A stretch of DNA of 64,000 bases from Thioclava marina (GTDB taxonomy: Bacteria > Pseudomonadota > Alphaproteobacteria > Rhodobacterales > Rhodobacteraceae). Made by a program: the position numbers and the translations under genes. Shown here in pieces: positions 46,709-55,794 of the stretch; position 1 is the first letter of the stretch; each line of letters starts with the position of its first letter. The stretch lies in assembly GCF_002020135.1 (NCBI RefSeq), contig NZ_MPZS01000002.1:744001-808000 (forward strand), written 5' to 3'. Below the pieces are notes generated by a model. It was not told the origin of the DNA and ran no database searches. It worked only from the letters and a program-made list of their open reading frames with translations.

Positions 46709-47377
46709 ATGATGGGTCAGGCGAACAAGCTGCGCAGCTCGGCAATCCTTCTTACTGCGGCACTGGCGTTGGCCGGTTGCTCGGAAGGTGCCAAGATCCT
46801 CCATTCCGAAGCGGGCTCCAACATGGACGGCACCGCGAATTTCGGAGCCACCATCGCGCACAACACCGCGCTGATGAGCGGGGATGAGAGCTTCGCGATC
46901 AACATGACGCGCAAATTCGCGGCGGATGTGCCGAACACGGTCCATTTCGCTTTCAACTCCTCGGTGCTCGATGCTCAGGCGCAGCGCGTGCTGATGCTGC
47001 AAGCCGACTGGATCAGGCAATTCCCCGAGGTACGGTTCCGCGTCTACGGCCACACCGACCTTGTGGGCAGCAATGCCTATAACAAGGCCCTTGGCCTGCG
47101 TCGCGCCCGTACGGTGGTGAACTTCCTCGTCGCCCAGGGCATCTCGCGCTCGCGCCTCGAGGCGGTCGTTTCCTACGGCGAAACGCAGCCCCTGGTCTAC
47201 ACCCAAGCGCCGAACGAGCAGAATCGCCGGACGGTGACCGAGGTGTCCGGGATCGTGCGCGGTGGCAAAGCGATCCCGCTCGACGGAAAATATGCCCGCG
47301 TCGTCTATCGCGAGTATGTGCGCTCCGCCTCGGTGATGCCGCTGACGACGGTGAACGAAGGCACTCCGGGCGGCTAA
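46709..47377 (+). CDS. OmpA-family lipoprotein of the Tad locus
   Basis: A 222-residue protein with lipobox LALAGC (C24) and a C-terminal OmpA domain (about 95-195): VHFAFNSSVLDAQAQ, RVYGHTDLVGSNAYNKALGLRRA. It likely anchors the secretin to peptidoglycan. In other Tad loci this slot between secretin and CpaE is often filled by RcpB or CpaD; no CpaD-like gene is present here, so this protein may play that part. A strong terminator follows. Confidence 0.88.
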   Translation: MMGQANKLRSSAILLTAALALAGCSEGAKILHSEAGSNMDGTANFGATIAHNTALMSGDESFAINMTRKFAADVPNTVHFAFNSSVLDAQAQRVLMLQADWIRQFPEVRFRVYGHTDLVGSNAYNKALGLRRARTVVNFLVAQGISRSRLEAVVSYGETQPLVYTQAPNEQNRRTVTEVSGIVRGGKAIPLDGKYARVVYREYVRSASVMPLTTVNEGTPGG

Positions 47378-47421
47378 GTCCCGAACGAGTGATCGCGGTT
47401 TCGCGACAATCGACATTAACA

Positions 47422-47460
47422 AACGGCGGGCTTGATAAACAAAGCCCGCCGTTTCTCTTT
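47422..47460 (+). terminator. Intrinsic terminator splitting the Tad locus
   Basis: AACGGCGGGCTT (47422-47433) pairs perfectly with AAGCCCGCCGTT (47442-47453), loop GATAAACA, then TCTCTTT. It ends the pilin-cpaB-cpaC-ompA unit; cpaE starts 174 bases later and so needs its own promoter. Confidence 0.9.
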
Positions 47461-47633
47461 ATCGTCGCTCAAAACCTCACAATTGAAACAGTCTGGCCCC
47501 AATCTCGCCCAGATTCCTGCCCAGATTGATCCCCGGCAGAAAAGGTGTGACGCCGAGTCATACTTGGCCTGCGGCGCATGAGAGGGCGCGATCCCCGGCG
47601 ACCGTGGGCCCAGGAAACGAAGGACAGAGGCTA

Positions 47634-48893
47634 ATGAGTGCAGCAGCAATGATGACGACAGAGCCGGCGCCAATCCAGGCCTGCACGGTTTCGCGCGACG
47701 TCTCGAATTTCGATCTGCTGATCGAGGATATGGAAACCGAGCTCGGCGAAAGCTGGGGGGACCTCACCTTTGACGAGGCTGTGATCTTTCTCGGACAACC
47801 CGACGCCTCGAAACTCGAATTCATCGCGATCGCCGTGGATGGTGAGGACGAGGACGAGCTCACCAAGATCTCGGGCATCATCACCGAGGCGAAGGAGCGC
47901 AATATCCGCGTCATCCTGATCGCCGAGGAAGTCAGCCCGATCGCCCTGCACCAGCTCCTGCGTCTCGGCGCGGATGATTTCGTGCCCTATCCGCTGCCCG
48001 AAGGCGCGCTGCACGATGCGATCGAGCGTCTGGGCCAGGCGGCGGTTCCCGACCTTCCGGTGCGCAGCCACGCGCCGGTGATGACCAATACCGGTGGCCG
48101 CGACGGTGTCGTGCTCGCAGTTCACGGGCTCTCGGGCGGCGTGGGCGCCACGACTTTCGCGGTCAACCTCGCTTGGGAACTCGCGACGGCCCATGACGGC
48201 AAGAAGAAGGAAACGCGCCCCTCCCCGCGCGTCTGCCTGCTCGATCTCGACCTGCAATTCGGCAGCACCGCCACCTATCTCGATCTGCCGCGCCGCGAAT
48301 TGATCTACGAACTGCTCAGCGACACCGAGCACATGGATGGCGAAAGCTTCAAGCAGGCACTCCTGAGCTTCAACGACAAGGTGGACGTGCTCACCGCCCC
48401 CGCCGACATGCTTCCCCTCGACCTGATCTCGGGAGAAGACGTAGAGCGCCTGATCGACATGGCGCGGTCGCATTTCGACTTCGTCGTGATCGACATGCCC
48501 TCGACCGTCGTGAGCTGGACCGAGACCGTGCTCAACAAGGCACAGCTCTATTTCGGGCTTCTCGAAATGGACATGCGCTCGGCTCAGAACGTGTTGCGTC
48601 TGGTGCGGGCGCTCAAGGCCGAGGGCCTGCCGACCGAGAAGCTTCGCTACGTGCTCAACCGCGCGCCGAAATTTACCGACCTCAACGGAAAGGCTCGCGT
48701 GAAGCGCCTCGCCGAGAGCCTCGACATCTCGATCGAACTGATGATGTCGGATGGCGGCAAGCTCATCACCCAGGCGAATGACCATGGCCTGCCGCTGGCG
48801 CTGTCATCGCCGAAAATTCCGCTGCGCAAGGAAATCCAGAAACTCGCCGGCTCTCTCGTCGAACTTGGCGAGTCGATCGAAGTCGCGGCCTGA
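47634..48893 (+). CDS. cpaE: Pilus assembly ATPase-like localisation protein CpaE/TadZ
   Basis: A 419-residue protein with an N-terminal receiver-like domain (about 45-140, lacking a clear phosphoacceptor site) and a C-terminal ParA/MinD-type domain. Its P-loop is SGGVGATT (167-174): the signature lysine of the deviant Walker A and the catalytic-type lysine are replaced, a pattern seen in TadZ. VCLLDLDLQFGSTATYL is the Walker A' region. It probably recruits the pilus motor to the pole. I chose the ATG at 47634 preceded by AGGACAGAGG. Confidence 0.9.
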   Translation: MSAAAMMTTEPAPIQACTVSRDVSNFDLLIEDMETELGESWGDLTFDEAVIFLGQPDASKLEFIAIAVDGEDEDELTKISGIITEAKERNIRVILIAEEVSPIALHQLLRLGADDFVPYPLPEGALHDAIERLGQAAVPDLPVRSHAPVMTNTGGRDGVVLAVHGLSGGVGATTFAVNLAWELATAHDGKKKETRPSPRVCLLDLDLQFGSTATYLDLPRRELIYELLSDTEHMDGESFKQALLSFNDKVDVLTAPADMLPLDLISGEDVERLIDMARSHFDFVVIDMPSTVVSWTETVLNKAQLYFGLLEMDMRSAQNVLRLVRALKAEGLPTEKLRYVLNRAPKFTDLNGKARVKRLAESLDISIELMMSDGGKLITQANDHGLPLALSSPKIPLRKEIQKLAGSLVELGESIEVAA

Positions 48894-48913
48894 GCCGAAA
48901 GGACCCCGGACTG

Positions 48914-50359
48914 ATGTTTTCGCGCTACAAGAAACAGCCCGCCAAACCCGGAAACGGCGCGGTCAGCACAGCCGCCGCGCCCGCAGCCCCGCCGCCGATC
49001 GACGCCGCGCCGAAGACGGCAGTGCATCGGAAGCCCTTGCCGCAAAAGGCTCCGGCTGACGCTGCCGCCGCCGACAAGGAGCGTAAGCGCAAGGAGCGGA
49101 TGCAGGAACTCAAGGTCGAGCTGCACAAGCGCCTCCTTGAGAATCTCAACCTCGCCGCGCTCGAACATGCGTCCGAGAAAGAGCTGAAGACCGAGATCGC
49201 CGATATCACCGCCGAGGCGATGTCGGAGATGGCGGTTGCGCTCAACAGCCAGGACCGGCAGGCGCTGCATCAGGAACTCTATGACGAAGTGATGGGGCTC
49301 GGGCCTCTCGAGCCGCTTCTGAAGGACGAGACCGTGAACGATATTCTCGTGAACGGCCCCAACCAGATCTTCGTGGAACGCGCCGGCAAACTGCAACTGA
49401 GCGACATCACCTTCAAGGATGAGCGCCACCTGCTGCGCATCATCGACAAGATCGTGTCGGCCGTGGGTCGTCGCGTCGACGAATCGAACCCCTATGTCGA
49501 CGCCCGTCTGGCCGATGGCTCTCGTTTCAACGCGATGGTGCCGCCGATCGCGGTCGATGGCTCGCTCGTCTCGATTCGTAAATTCAAGAAGGACAAGCTC
49601 GGGATCGACGATCTCGTGCAGTTCGGGGCCTTCACCGAGGAAATGGCCGCCTATCTTCAGGCCGCCGTCGCCACCCGCCTCAACGTGATCGTCTCGGGCG
49701 GGACGGGCTCGGGTAAGACGACGACGCTCAACGCGCTGTCGAGCTTCATCGACAACTCCGAACGCATCCTGACGATCGAGGACACAGCGGAACTTCAGCT
49801 TCAGCAGACCCATGTGGGCCGGATGGAAAGCCGCCCGCCGAACGTCGAAGGCAAGGGAGCGGTCACTCAGCGCGACTGTCTTCGCAACGCGCTGCGGATG
49901 CGTCCCGACCGTATCATCGTCGGCGAAACGCGCGGCGAGGAAGTCATCGACATGCTTCAGGCCATGAACACCGGCCACGACGGCTCGATGACCACCATTC
50001 ACGCGAACTCCGCGCGCGACGGTATCGCACGTCTGGAGAACATGATCTCGATGGCCGGGATCGAAATGCCGATGAAGGCGATGCGCTCGCAGATCGCCTC
50101 GGCTGTGAACCTGATCGTGCAGGCCTCGCGTCTGCAGGACGGCTCGCGCCGCATGGTCTCGATCACCGAGATCACCGGCATGGAAGGCGACGTGATCTCG
50201 ATGCAGGAAGTGTTCCGCTACGAGCGTCTGGGCCTTGCCCCTGACGGAAAGATCATCGGTCGCTTCACCGCGACCGGCGTGCGCTCGCATTATTCCGATC
50301 GCTTCCGCCAGTGGGGCTATGACCTGCCGGCCTCGATCTACGAACCCGTGCAGGACTAA
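48914..50359 (+). CDS. cpaF: Tad pilus secretion ATPase CpaF/TadA
   Basis: A 481-residue type II/IV secretion ATPase. An Ala/Pro-rich, basic N-terminal 60 residues precede the N domain; Walker A GGTGSGKT is at 262-269, the Asp box is [11 protein letters not shown], Walker [18 protein letters not shown], and the His box [16 protein letters not shown]. It powers extension and probably retraction of the Flp pilus from the cytoplasm. It follows cpaE after 20 bases. Confidence 0.96.
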   Translation: MFSRYKKQPAKPGNGAVSTAAAPAAPPPIDAAPKTAVHRKPLPQKAPADAAAADKERKRKERMQELKVELHKRLLENLNLAALEHASEKELKTEIADITAEAMSEMAVALNSQDRQALHQELYDEVMGLGPLEPLLKDETVNDILVNGPNQIFVERAGKLQLSDITFKDERHLLRIIDKIVSAVGRRVDESNPYVDARLADGSRFNAMVPPIAVDGSLVSIRKFKKDKLGIDDLVQFGAFTEEMAAYLQAAVATRLNVIVSGGTGSGKTTTLNALSSFIDNSERILTIEDTAELQLQQTHVGRMESRPPNVEGKGAVTQRDCLRNALRMRPDRIIVGETRGEEVIDMLQAMNTGHDGSMTTIHANSARDGIARLENMISMAGIEMPMKAMRSQIASAVNLIVQASRLQDGSRRMVSITEITGMEGDVISMQEVFRYERLGLAPDGKIIGRFTATGVRSHYSDRFRQWGYDLPASIYEPVQD

Positions 50360-50370
50360 GGAGACACCAA

Positions 50371-51330
50371 ATGGCGACGCCCGTCATCTACCTGCTGATC
50401 TTCATCGCAGTCCTGCTGCTGGTCGAGGGCATGTACTTGCTCTTCTTCGGCAAGTCGATCTCGCTCAACAAGCGCGTGAACCGCCGCCTCGAAATGCTCA
50501 ACAAGGGCGAGCGACGCGAGGAAGTGCTCGAACGCCTCCGCAAGGAAGCGACGCAGCACACCGAGGCCCGGACCATCCCTCTTTATTCGCTGCTCGCGAC
50601 CAAGGCTCAGAAAGCCAATATCGCCTTCTCGCCCATCGCGCTGATCGCGATCATGGCGTTTGCCAGCTTCGTCGCCTTCGTGGCGCTCAGCCTGACCTCG
50701 GAGGCAGGCATCTATATCCGCATCGCGCTCGCGCTCGGAATGGGTGTCGGCGGTGTCTATTTCTGGGTGAACAACAAGGCCAAGAAGCGCATGGCGCTGA
50801 TGGAAGAGCAACTGCCCGATGCGGTGGAACTGATGGTGCGCAGCTTGCGCGTCGGTCACCCGCTGGCGTCCGCGATCCAGGCTGTTGCGCGCGAGATCCC
50901 CGATCCGCTGGGCTCCGAATTCGGCATCATCGCCGACGAGGCCGCCTATGGCCGTAACGTCTCCGAGGCGATCTCGGAAATGGCCGAGCGCCTCGATATG
51001 CAGGACATGCGCTTCCTCGCGGTGTCGGTCTCGATCCAGCAGACCTCGGGCGGCAACCTCGCAGAGGTGCTCGATGGCCTCTCGAAGGTGATCCGGTCGC
51101 GCTTCCGCCTGTTCCGCCGGGTGAGCGCCATCACTGCAGAACCGCGCTGGTCGGGCATCTTCCTGTCGGCCTTCCCGATTGCGGTGCTCGTGATCATCCA
51201 GGTCATCTCGCCGCATTATTACGACGACGTGAAAGAAACGACGGCTTTCATTCCCGCCGCCATCGTCGTCTTCGCCCTGCTCGGCGCGAACATGATCTTC
51301 ATGAAGGTCATGACAACCATCAAGGTTTGA
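50371..51330 (+). CDS. tadB: Tad pilus inner-membrane protein TadB
   Basis: A 319-residue T2SSF-type platform protein with an N-terminal helix (6-26), a pair of helices around 85-135, the cytoplasmic T2SSF domain (LPDAVELMVRSLRVGHPL, EIPDPLGSEF, QQTSGGNLAEVL) and C-terminal helices. It couples the CpaF motor to pilin assembly, together with TadC. AAGGAGA precedes the start. Confidence 0.94.
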   Translation: MATPVIYLLIFIAVLLLVEGMYLLFFGKSISLNKRVNRRLEMLNKGERREEVLERLRKEATQHTEARTIPLYSLLATKAQKANIAFSPIALIAIMAFASFVAFVALSLTSEAGIYIRIALALGMGVGGVYFWVNNKAKKRMALMEEQLPDAVELMVRSLRVGHPLASAIQAVAREIPDPLGSEFGIIADEAAYGRNVSEAISEMAERLDMQDMRFLAVSVSIQQTSGGNLAEVLDGLSKVIRSRFRLFRRVSAITAEPRWSGIFLSAFPIAVLVIIQVISPHYYDDVKETTAFIPAAIVVFALLGANMIFMKVMTTIKV

Positions 51331-51340
51331 GGAGTCTTTC

Positions 51341-52345
51341 ATGGATCTCTCCGCCATCAACACCCTGCTGATCGATACGCTTGGGCCGATGGGTCCGATG
51401 ATCGCGCTCGCCGGTCTGGGCTTTCTGTTCGTGCTGGCCGCGCTTCCGGCGCTGCTGAAAAAGCGCGCCGACCCGCTTGAGCGTCTGCGCGGGGGCGCGC
51501 CGCGTCACCACCAGCAAAGTCAGGCGAAGAACGAAGGGAACCGCCAGAAACTGCGCGATGGCAGTTCGGACAAGCTCGAGAAATATGCCGCCTTCCTCGA
51601 GCCCAAGAATGCCGACGAGATGTCGGAATCGAAGAAATGGCTCCAGAGCGCCGGCTATCGCGGAACCAATGCCGTGCGAACCTTCCACGCGATCCAGTTC
51701 GCAATGGGGCTGGGGCTGCTCACGCTTGGTTCGCTCTATGTGGTGATCACCAACACGACCGCCCCCGAGGGTCAGCAAATGGGCACGATCGGTACGATCA
51801 TGGCCGTGCTGCTGCCCGGCGCGATCGGTTACTACGCTCCGAAATACTGGGTCAACAAGCGCGTCAAGGCGCGCACCGCCGAGATCCAGAACGGCTTTCC
51901 CGACGCGCTCGACATGCTGCTCGTCTGCGTGGAAGCCGGTCAGTCGCTCGACCAGGGGATCATCCGCGTCTCCAAGGAACTGCACAATTCCTACCCCTCG
52001 CTGGCCGAGGAATTCGCGATGGTCGCCCATGAGATCAAGGCCGGCCTGAACAAATCCGACGTGCTGCGTCGCTTCGGCGAGCGTTCGGGGGTGGCCGATG
52101 TCGCGAGCTTCGTGACCGTGATGATCCAGTCGCAGCAATTCGGCACCTCGATCGCCGAGGCGCTGCGCCTCTATGCCGCCGACATGCGCGACAAGCGGAT
52201 CATGCGCGCCGAAGAGGCCGCCAACAAGATCCCGACCAAGATGACGCTCGGCACGATGATGTTCACGGTGCCGCCTCTCCTGATCATCCTTGTCGGCCCC
52301 TCGATCCATGATATGCTTGAGAACTTCAAGAATATGGGCATGTAA
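51341..52345 (+). CDS. tadC: Tad pilus inner-membrane protein TadC
   Basis: A 334-residue paralogue of TadB with the same T2SSF core (FPDALDMLLVCVEAGQSL, RFGERSGVADVASFV, QSQQFGTSIAEAL). A hydrophilic segment at about 40-95 follows the first helix. It starts 10 bases after tadB with GAGGAG before the ATG and is followed four bases later by a TPR lipoprotein gene. Confidence 0.94.
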   Translation: MDLSAINTLLIDTLGPMGPMIALAGLGFLFVLAALPALLKKRADPLERLRGGAPRHHQQSQAKNEGNRQKLRDGSSDKLEKYAAFLEPKNADEMSESKKWLQSAGYRGTNAVRTFHAIQFAMGLGLLTLGSLYVVITNTTAPEGQQMGTIGTIMAVLLPGAIGYYAPKYWVNKRVKARTAEIQNGFPDALDMLLVCVEAGQSLDQGIIRVSKELHNSYPSLAEEFAMVAHEIKAGLNKSDVLRRFGERSGVADVASFVTVMIQSQQFGTSIAEALRLYAADMRDKRIMRAEEAANKIPTKMTLGTMMFTVPPLLIILVGPSIHDMLENFKNMGM

Positions 52346-52349
52346 CCCG

Positions 52350-52919
52350 ATGATCCGACCGCGACGCGGCCATCTCTGGGCCGCTCTGCTCCTGCTGAGC
52401 CAGGCCGCTTGTTCCACAGGCGGCCTTTCGGCTGAGAAAGGCGGTCTCTTCGCACCCGGCGCCAAGCCCGATGCAAAGGCTGTCGACGGGCTTCTCGTCG
52501 GCCATCGTCTGATGGAAGCGGGCGAGTACGAGCTTGCCCTCGAAGCCTATTACCGGGCCGCGGCCGAACATGGCGCGACGGCGGAAGTGCTGTCGGGGAT
52601 CGGTTCGGCCGATCTGAAACTGGGCCGTCTCAACCAGGCCGAACAGATGCTGCGCCGCGCGATCGAACAGGACGAAACCTTCGTTCCCGCGTGGAACAAT
52701 CTCGGCGTGGTGCTGATGGAGCGCGGTAAATATGCCGAGGCCTCGCGCGTCTTCCAGACCGCCTTCGCGCTCGACAGTGGCCAATCGGACTCGATCCGGC
52801 AAAACCTGCGACTGGCGCTCGCAAAATTGGAAAAACCGGGTTACTCTGCTCCGCAGGACAGTCAGTTCAAGCTCGTCAGGAAGGGTGCCGGTGAATACCT
52901 GCTTCTGACGCAGCACTGA
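52350..52919 (+). CDS. TPR lipoprotein of the Tad locus (TadD-like, first)
   Basis: A 189-residue lipoprotein with lipobox SQAAC (C22) and two to three TPR repeats (EAGEYELALEAYYRAAAEH; GRLNQAEQMLRRAIEQD; GKYAEASRVFQTAFALD). TadD-type lipoproteins assist secretin assembly in other Tad systems. The ATG at 52350 lies just after the tadC stop. A second TPR lipoprotein follows. Confidence 0.87.
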   Translation: MIRPRRGHLWAALLLLSQAACSTGGLSAEKGGLFAPGAKPDAKAVDGLLVGHRLMEAGEYELALEAYYRAAAEHGATAEVLSGIGSADLKLGRLNQAEQMLRRAIEQDETFVPAWNNLGVVLMERGKYAEASRVFQTAFALDSGQSDSIRQNLRLALAKLEKPGYSAPQDSQFKLVRKGAGEYLLLTQH

Positions 52920-52945
52920 GGCTCGAGCAAAAAGGACGCAGCAAT

Positions 52946-53818
52946 ATGCGCCACCCGATCTTTCTGGCAGCCCTCGCGGGCTGTGCGATGACTCTCTCCG
53001 GCTGCATGGGCAACAGCAGCGATGCCGAGGTCGCCCGCGCGATGAAAAGCGTGAACGCGGTCGACGAGTCGAACCTTTCCGACATCATGCTGACCGTGGG
53101 CGATCCTGACGAAGCCGTCGCCTATTTCCAGCGCACCGCCGCCGAGAACCCCGATCGGATCGACATCCGCCGCGGCCTTGCGAAGTCTCTGGTGCGCGCC
53201 GACAAGCCGGTACAGGCAGTGAAGGCATGGGAACAGGTACTCGCCCTGCCGGGCGCGACGAATGATGATCGGGTCTCGATGGCCGATGCCCAGATCCGCG
53301 CCAATGACTGGGCCGGGGCGAAGAAGACGCTCAGTTCGATCCCGCCCACGCACGAAACCTACGACCGCTACCGCCTCGAGGCTATGGTCGCCGACAGCGA
53401 GAAACAATGGAACAAGGCCGACAGCTTCTATGAGACCGCCTCCGGTCTGACCACCAAACCTTCGGGCATCTACAACAACTGGGGCTTCTCGAAGCTGACG
53501 CGCGGCGATGCCGCCGGGGCAGAAAAGCTCTTCAAGGAAGCGCTGACCTACGATCCGCATCGCTTCACCACGAAGAACAACCTCGTGCTCGCCCGCGCAA
53601 GCCAGGGCAAATACGAGCTGCCGGTGATCGAGATGACCCAGGCGGAACGCGCGCAGCTGCTCTACACGGCGGCGCTCGCGGCGATCAAGCGTGGCGACGT
53701 CACCATGGGCAAGTCGCTGCTTCAGGATGCAATCGACACCAACCCGCAATATTTCGCCGAGGCGGACCGCGCCCTCAAGGCGCTTGATGCCGGGCCCGGG
53801 GCGACGGTGAAAGGCTGA
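52946..53818 (+). CDS. tadD: TPR lipoprotein TadD (second)
   Basis: A 290-residue lipoprotein with lipobox LSGC (C20) and five or six TPR-like repeats, among them DEAVAYFQRTAAENPDR and AGAEKLFKEALTYDP. Length and repeat layout fit TadD better than the preceding gene. It is thought to act as pilotin-like chaperone for the secretin. The prepilin peptidase starts four bases after it. Confidence 0.87.
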   Translation: MRHPIFLAALAGCAMTLSGCMGNSSDAEVARAMKSVNAVDESNLSDIMLTVGDPDEAVAYFQRTAAENPDRIDIRRGLAKSLVRADKPVQAVKAWEQVLALPGATNDDRVSMADAQIRANDWAGAKKTLSSIPPTHETYDRYRLEAMVADSEKQWNKADSFYETASGLTTKPSGIYNNWGFSKLTRGDAAGAEKLFKEALTYDPHRFTTKNNLVLARASQGKYELPVIEMTQAERAQLLYTAALAAIKRGDVTMGKSLLQDAIDTNPQYFAEADRALKALDAGPGATVKG

Positions 53819-53822
53819 CGCA

Positions 53823-54323
53823 ATGCTCGGTCTTTCCCCGCAGCTTGCGGCACTGGTTTTCTTGGTGCTGATCACCCCGGTCTGTGCCTGGGTGGTCTTT
53901 ACCGATCTGAAATTCATGAAGATCCGCAACAAGGCGGTGATGGCGCTTCTGGTCATCTTCGCGCTGGCGGGTCCGCTGCTGCTGCCGCTCGATGTCTACG
54001 CCTGGCGGTGGAGCCATGCGGTCGTGGTCTTCCTCGTGGGTTTCATCCTGAACCAGATCGCGCATTTCGGCGCGGGAGACGCGAAATTCGCGGCCGCAGC
54101 CGCCCCCTATTTCGCCCATGACGCCTTCCATATCGAACTGACGATGCTGCTCTTGTGCGCCTTCCTGCTCTCGGCCTTCACCGCACATCGCATCATGCGG
54201 GCGATTCCGGCGGTGGTGAACGCGACGCCTGACTGGGTCAGCTGGAAGCGCAAGGATTTCCCGATGGGCCTCGCGTTGGTCGGCACGCTCTGGGCCTATC
54301 TGCTGATCGTCGCTCTGTCCTGA
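53823..54323 (+). CDS. cpaA: Flp prepilin peptidase TadV/CpaA
   Basis: A 166-residue A24-family aspartyl protease with about five helices. The two catalytic aspartates are D28 in FTDLK and D86 in FGAGDAKF (GxGD). It lacks the cysteine-rich cytoplasmic loop and methylase part of PilD, as usual in the Tad branch. It processes the two Flp pilins after their glycine. Confidence 0.92.
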   Translation: MLGLSPQLAALVFLVLITPVCAWVVFTDLKFMKIRNKAVMALLVIFALAGPLLLPLDVYAWRWSHAVVVFLVGFILNQIAHFGAGDAKFAAAAAPYFAHDAFHIELTMLLLCAFLLSAFTAHRIMRAIPAVVNATPDWVSWKRKDFPMGLALVGTLWAYLLIVALS

Positions 54324-54480
54324 TTTCCGCAACAATTGTTCTCAGGTCGGTGCGCGCTTCGCGCCGATTGCGCTGTTTTTCCCATTTTTGGCCACAATCC
54401 GGGGCCATATTGGTTGGGACCACGTCTTCAGGCCCCGGCTTTTTCCAGTCCGGGACGAGCAGCCAAGAGGAAACCGCCCG

Positions 54481-55791
54481 ATGAATATGATGGCCGCGAA
54501 CGTCATCGCTCCGCCGCTTCCCCGGTCGCTGGACGATACGGGTATCAACCTCGTCATGATGCGGGATATCCTGCTCAAGACGATGTTCCGGACCAATACG
54601 GACACGGCCTCGGCGCTGTCGAAACTGATCTGTATTCCGATCACGCTGACGCAGGAACTGATCGACATCTGCCGCAAGCAGGGTCTTGTCGAGGCAATGG
54701 GCACGCTTCATGCGAACTCGGGCGGCGAGATGGGCTTCCAGCTGTCGGATACCGGGAAGGCGCGCGCGCTCGATGCGCTCAGCCAGTCGGAATATTACGG
54801 CGCGATGCCGGTGCCGCTGACCGTCTATCGCGAGCAGGTGAAGCGGCAGTCGATCCGCAACATCCAGCTGACCCGCCAGCAGCTTCTGGGCGCGATGGGG
54901 CACCTCATCCTGCCGCCCACGCTGATCGACCAGCTTGGTCCGGCGGTCTCCTCGGGGCGCTCGATCCTGATGTACGGCCCGCCCGGCAACGGGAAATCCT
55001 CGATCTCGAACGGCATCCGCGACGCGATCGGCGACAACATCTATATCCCCCGCGCGATCGAATATGCCGGTCAGGTCATCACCGTCTTCGACCCGATCGT
55101 TCACACCCCCGCGCCGCTGCCCGAGGAAGATCCGACCGCACTGCGCAAACGCGGCGTGCAGTTCGACACCCGCTATGTCTATTGCGAGCGCCCGACCGTG
55201 ATCACCGGCGGTGAATTGTCGCTCGACATGCTCGATCTGAAATACAACAAGACCGCGCGCACCTATACCGCACCTCTCCAGCTGAAAAGCTCGGGCGGCG
55301 TGTTCATCGTGGACGACCTTGGCCGTCAGGCAGAACCGCCGCAGAAACTGGTGAACCGCTGGATCGTTCCGCTCGAGGAAAACCGCGACATTCTCTCGCT
55401 GCAATCGGGGGAAAAATTCGAGGTCCCCTTCGACACGCTGGTGATCTTCTCGACCAACTTCCACCCGAACGAGATCTTCGATAAGGCGGCGCTGCGTCGT
55501 ATCTTCTTCAAGATCAAGATCGACGGTCCCGATCAGGCGGGCTTTCTCAAGATCTTCCAGATGGTCGCGAAGAAGCGCCAGATGCCGCTCGACGAAAAGG
55601 CGCTGCTGCATCTGCTCAAGGTGAAATACCCGACGATCGACAATATCTATGCGAACTATCAGCCGATCTTCCTGATCGACCAGATGATCTCGATCTGCGA
55701 GTTCGAGGGAATTCCCAACCAGATGACTCCCGAACTGGTGGACCGCGCATGGATGAACATGTTCGTGAAGGACGAGGCGATCGTCCACTAA
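54481..55791 (+). CDS. Winged-helix AAA+ ATPase at the end of the Tad locus
   Basis: A 436-residue protein. Residues 35-100 look like a winged helix (ALSKLICIPITLTQELIDIC, then GFQLSDTGKARALDAL). An AAA+ domain follows with Walker A GPPGNGKS (166-173), Walker B FIVDD (275-279) and sensor VIFSTN (321-326). It lies 157 bases after the prepilin peptidase on the same strand. ATPases of this type are seen beside tad genes in Rhodobacteraceae, but I know of no assigned function; a regulator or remodelling factor for the pilus is inferred. The start at 54481 follows AAGAGGAAA. Confidence 0.8.
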   Translation: MNMMAANVIAPPLPRSLDDTGINLVMMRDILLKTMFRTNTDTASALSKLICIPITLTQELIDICRKQGLVEAMGTLHANSGGEMGFQLSDTGKARALDALSQSEYYGAMPVPLTVYREQVKRQSIRNIQLTRQQLLGAMGHLILPPTLIDQLGPAVSSGRSILMYGPPGNGKSSISNGIRDAIGDNIYIPRAIEYAGQVITVFDPIVHTPAPLPEEDPTALRKRGVQFDTRYVYCERPTVITGGELSLDMLDLKYNKTARTYTAPLQLKSSGGVFIVDDLGRQAEPPQKLVNRWIVPLEENRDILSLQSGEKFEVPFDTLVIFSTNFHPNEIFDKAALRRIFFKIKIDGPDQAGFLKIFQMVAKKRQMPLDEKALLHLLKVKYPTIDNIYANYQPIFLIDQMISICEFEGIPNQMTPELVDRAWMNMFVKDEAIVH

Positions 55792-55794
55792 GCC

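Noticed and set aside
47634-48893. CpaE P-loop as evidence of a pseudogene
   Set aside because: Lysines are missing from the Walker A region, but the frame is intact and TadZ-type proteins are known to have atypical P-loops.
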